From NCBI RefSeq assembly GCF_025994435.1, contig NZ_BAQK01000053.1, positions 1-64,000 on the forward strand: DNA of 64,000 nt. Reading direction: 5' to 3'. The notes beneath the pieces are model-generated. The model did no database searches. It saw nothing but the letters and a program-made list of their open reading frames with translations, and was not told the origin of the DNA. Source of the DNA: Gluconacetobacter johannae (GTDB lineage: Bacteria > Pseudomonadota > Alphaproteobacteria > Acetobacterales > Acetobacteraceae). Shown one piece after another: positions 62,912 to 64,000 of the stretch (within the stretch, counting starts at the first letter, position 1; every line of letters starts with the position of its first letter). The translations under genes were made by a program, and so were the position numbers.

Positions 62912-63499
62912 TTAGGAAACGGGAATCCACCCCCGGGCGCGCACCAGCGCGACGGCGGCCAGGGTGACCATGCAGGTGATTTCGCCGTCGCGGATCATGC
63001 GTTCCATCTCGGCCAGGGGAACGGTGTGGCTGGTCATGTCCGCTTCGGTGGCCTCGCGCCGGGGCGGCCCCTGCGTCAGGCCGGTCGCCAGATAGACATG
63101 GCCCCGCTGGGTGGAATAGCCCGCCCCCTGGTACAGGATGCCGGCATGGCGCAGGGCAAAGGCGCGCAGGCCGGTTTCCTCCTCCAGTTCGCCATGGGCC
63201 ACGATTTCGGGGTCGGTGTCGGGGCGGTGCTCCCACATGCCCATCGGCAGTTCCCACAGCCGCGCGCGCACCGGATAGCGATATTGCCGGACCAGCGTCA
63301 CGGTCGGCCCCTCCGGCCCGTTTCCCAACGGCAGGACCACGACGAATTCGCCGCGTTCGACCACGCCGTACAGACCCTCGCCGCCATCGGGACGGCGGAT
63401 GATGTCCTCGCGCAGGCGGGTCCACGGGTTTTCGTAGACGATGCGCGACGACAGCGTGACGAACCCGCCCGTGTCGGACCCTTCGGTGTCGTCGGTCAT
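62912..63499 (-). CDS. Nudix hydrolase, ADP-ribose pyrophosphatase-like
   Basis: A 195-residue Nudix protein similar to NudF/NUDT5-type nucleoside diphosphate sugar hydrolases. The Nudix box is MGMWEHRPDTDPEIVAHGELEEETGL: EE and the metal-binding EEETG are kept, but the Arg of the usual REL is replaced by Gly. ATG 63499 (MTDDTEG) has AGGAG upstream. Substrate not determined. Confidence 0.87.
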   Translation of the reverse strand: MTDDTEGSDTGGFVTLSSRIVYENPWTRLREDIIRRPDGGEGLYGVVERGEFVVVLPLGNGPEGPTVTLVRQYRYPVRARLWELPMGMWEHRPDTDPEIVAHGELEEETGLRAFALRHAGILYQGAGYSTQRGHVYLATGLTQGPPRREATEADMTSHTVPLAEMERMIRDGEITCMVTLAAVALVRARGWIPVS

Positions 63500-63715
63500 G
63501 CGTGCTCCTCTGCTCCGGGTCCGGACGATCATGACGCACGGTGGGGTGGGCGCGTCAACGCCGCGTCCGGTTCTCGCGCGGTCGTGACGGAGCACGGGCA
63601 GGTATGGGCGACGATTCCGCAAGACAGGGGGCGGATCGGCCGTCCCGCCACCTTGGCGGCGACCCGGCCAGGGCCCTATGATGTCCGGAAAAGAGACAGG
63701 AGCCTCCCTCTCGCC

Positions 63716-64000
63716 ATGACTTCGCCGCGGACGTCCTCGGGTTCTCCCACGCTACGTATCCTGGCGGTCGTACTGTTCAATTTGGTCTGCTACGTCGATA
63801 TCGGCCTGCCGATGGCGGTCGTTCCCGTGTTCGTCCACCAGACGCTGGGCTACAATACCGTCATCGCCGGCCTGGCGGTGTCGTTGCAATATCTGGCGAC
63901 GTTCGCCTCACGCGCGACCGCGGGCCGCTACGTCGACAGCCGGGGGGCCAAGCCCGCGGTCGTGATCGGCCTTGCCACCTGCACGGCGGCGGGCGTGGCG
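63716..64000 (+). CDS. MFS transporter, N-terminal part
   Basis: The first 95 residues of a major facilitator protein cut by the right edge. Two hydrophobic spans are visible, and the loop after span 2 has the motif-A-like GRYVDSRGAKPAV. ATG 63716 is preceded by AGGAG at a somewhat long distance. The sequence resembles the YhhS/YfcJ branch, but the substrate is unknown. Confidence 0.83.
   Translation, partial: MTSPRTSSGSPTLRILAVVLFNLVCYVDIGLPMAVVPVFVHQTLGYNTVIAGLAVSLQYLATFASRATAGRYVDSRGAKPAVVIGLATCTAAGVA

Overview
The window looks like chromosome from an acetic acid bacterium (Alphaproteobacteria, Acetobacteraceae; Gluconacetobacter/Komagataeibacter-like). GC is high throughout, the core genes are alphaproteobacterial in type (YlxR-L7Ae fusion next to nusA and infB, acnA divergent from ccmAB, pdxA-pdxJ, periplasmic GH37 trehalase), and translational coupling by ATGA or GTGA overlaps is frequent. 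I saw no rRNA, tRNA, CRISPR array, transposase or phage gene. The genus is an inference, since no search could be run.

Layout, left to right. 0-7 kb: the N-terminus of a TonB-like protein, a 0.6 kb gene-free stretch, then prfB (with its programmed frameshift), penicillin-binding protein 1A, an aldo/keto reductase and hrcA, all on the minus strand. 7-12 kb: rph-rdgB, a multi-spanning membrane protein, and a LysR regulator divergent from a bicupin (gentisate dioxygenase-like) gene. 12-26 kb: a flavin oxidoreductase and the translation/RNA operon rimP-nusA-ylxR-infB-rbfA | truB-rpsO-pnp. The operon is split between rbfA and truB by an MCE/MlaD gene and an SDR gene with palindromic repeats around them. 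The rimP leader carries a promoter and an intrinsic-terminator hairpin that looks like an attenuator.

26-36.6 kb: an unrecognised three-gene plus-strand module (membrane protein, membrane-anchored ClpB-D2-like AAA+ ATPase, membrane protein), a LysR regulator, a polar amino-acid ABC transporter with receptor and permease fused in one chain, aconitase, and the haem-export genes ccmA-ccmB. 36.6-43 kb: a CopC-like protein, ornithine decarboxylase preceded by an Arg-rich upstream ORF, a YihY-family protein, RlpA, and aroQ-accB-accC. 42.8-48.8 kb is an accessory block: a Doc/antitoxin pair with a clear operator, a TpsB outer-membrane translocator and a LuxR regulator that both appear cut at one junction, an orphan histidine kinase, and a PhoD-like phosphatase. 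48.8-64 kb: a FUSC transporter, apt, two MFS transporters (one partial), a TVP38-like protein, ctaA, trehalase, tldD, pdxJ-pdxA, an M20 dipeptidase, secB and a Nudix hydrolase.

The items most worth following are: (1) the membrane AAA+ module at 25.9-28.8 kb; (2) a dispersed intergenic element of about 110 bp built from four hairpins, with two full copies (19.5 and 60.7 kb), several half copies, and stem changes that keep pairing; (3) the ornithine decarboxylase leader with a 61-codon Arg-rich ORF whose stop overlaps the decarboxylase ATG; (4) the attenuator-like leader of the nus operon; (5) the TpsB/LuxR truncation junction near 45.16 kb.
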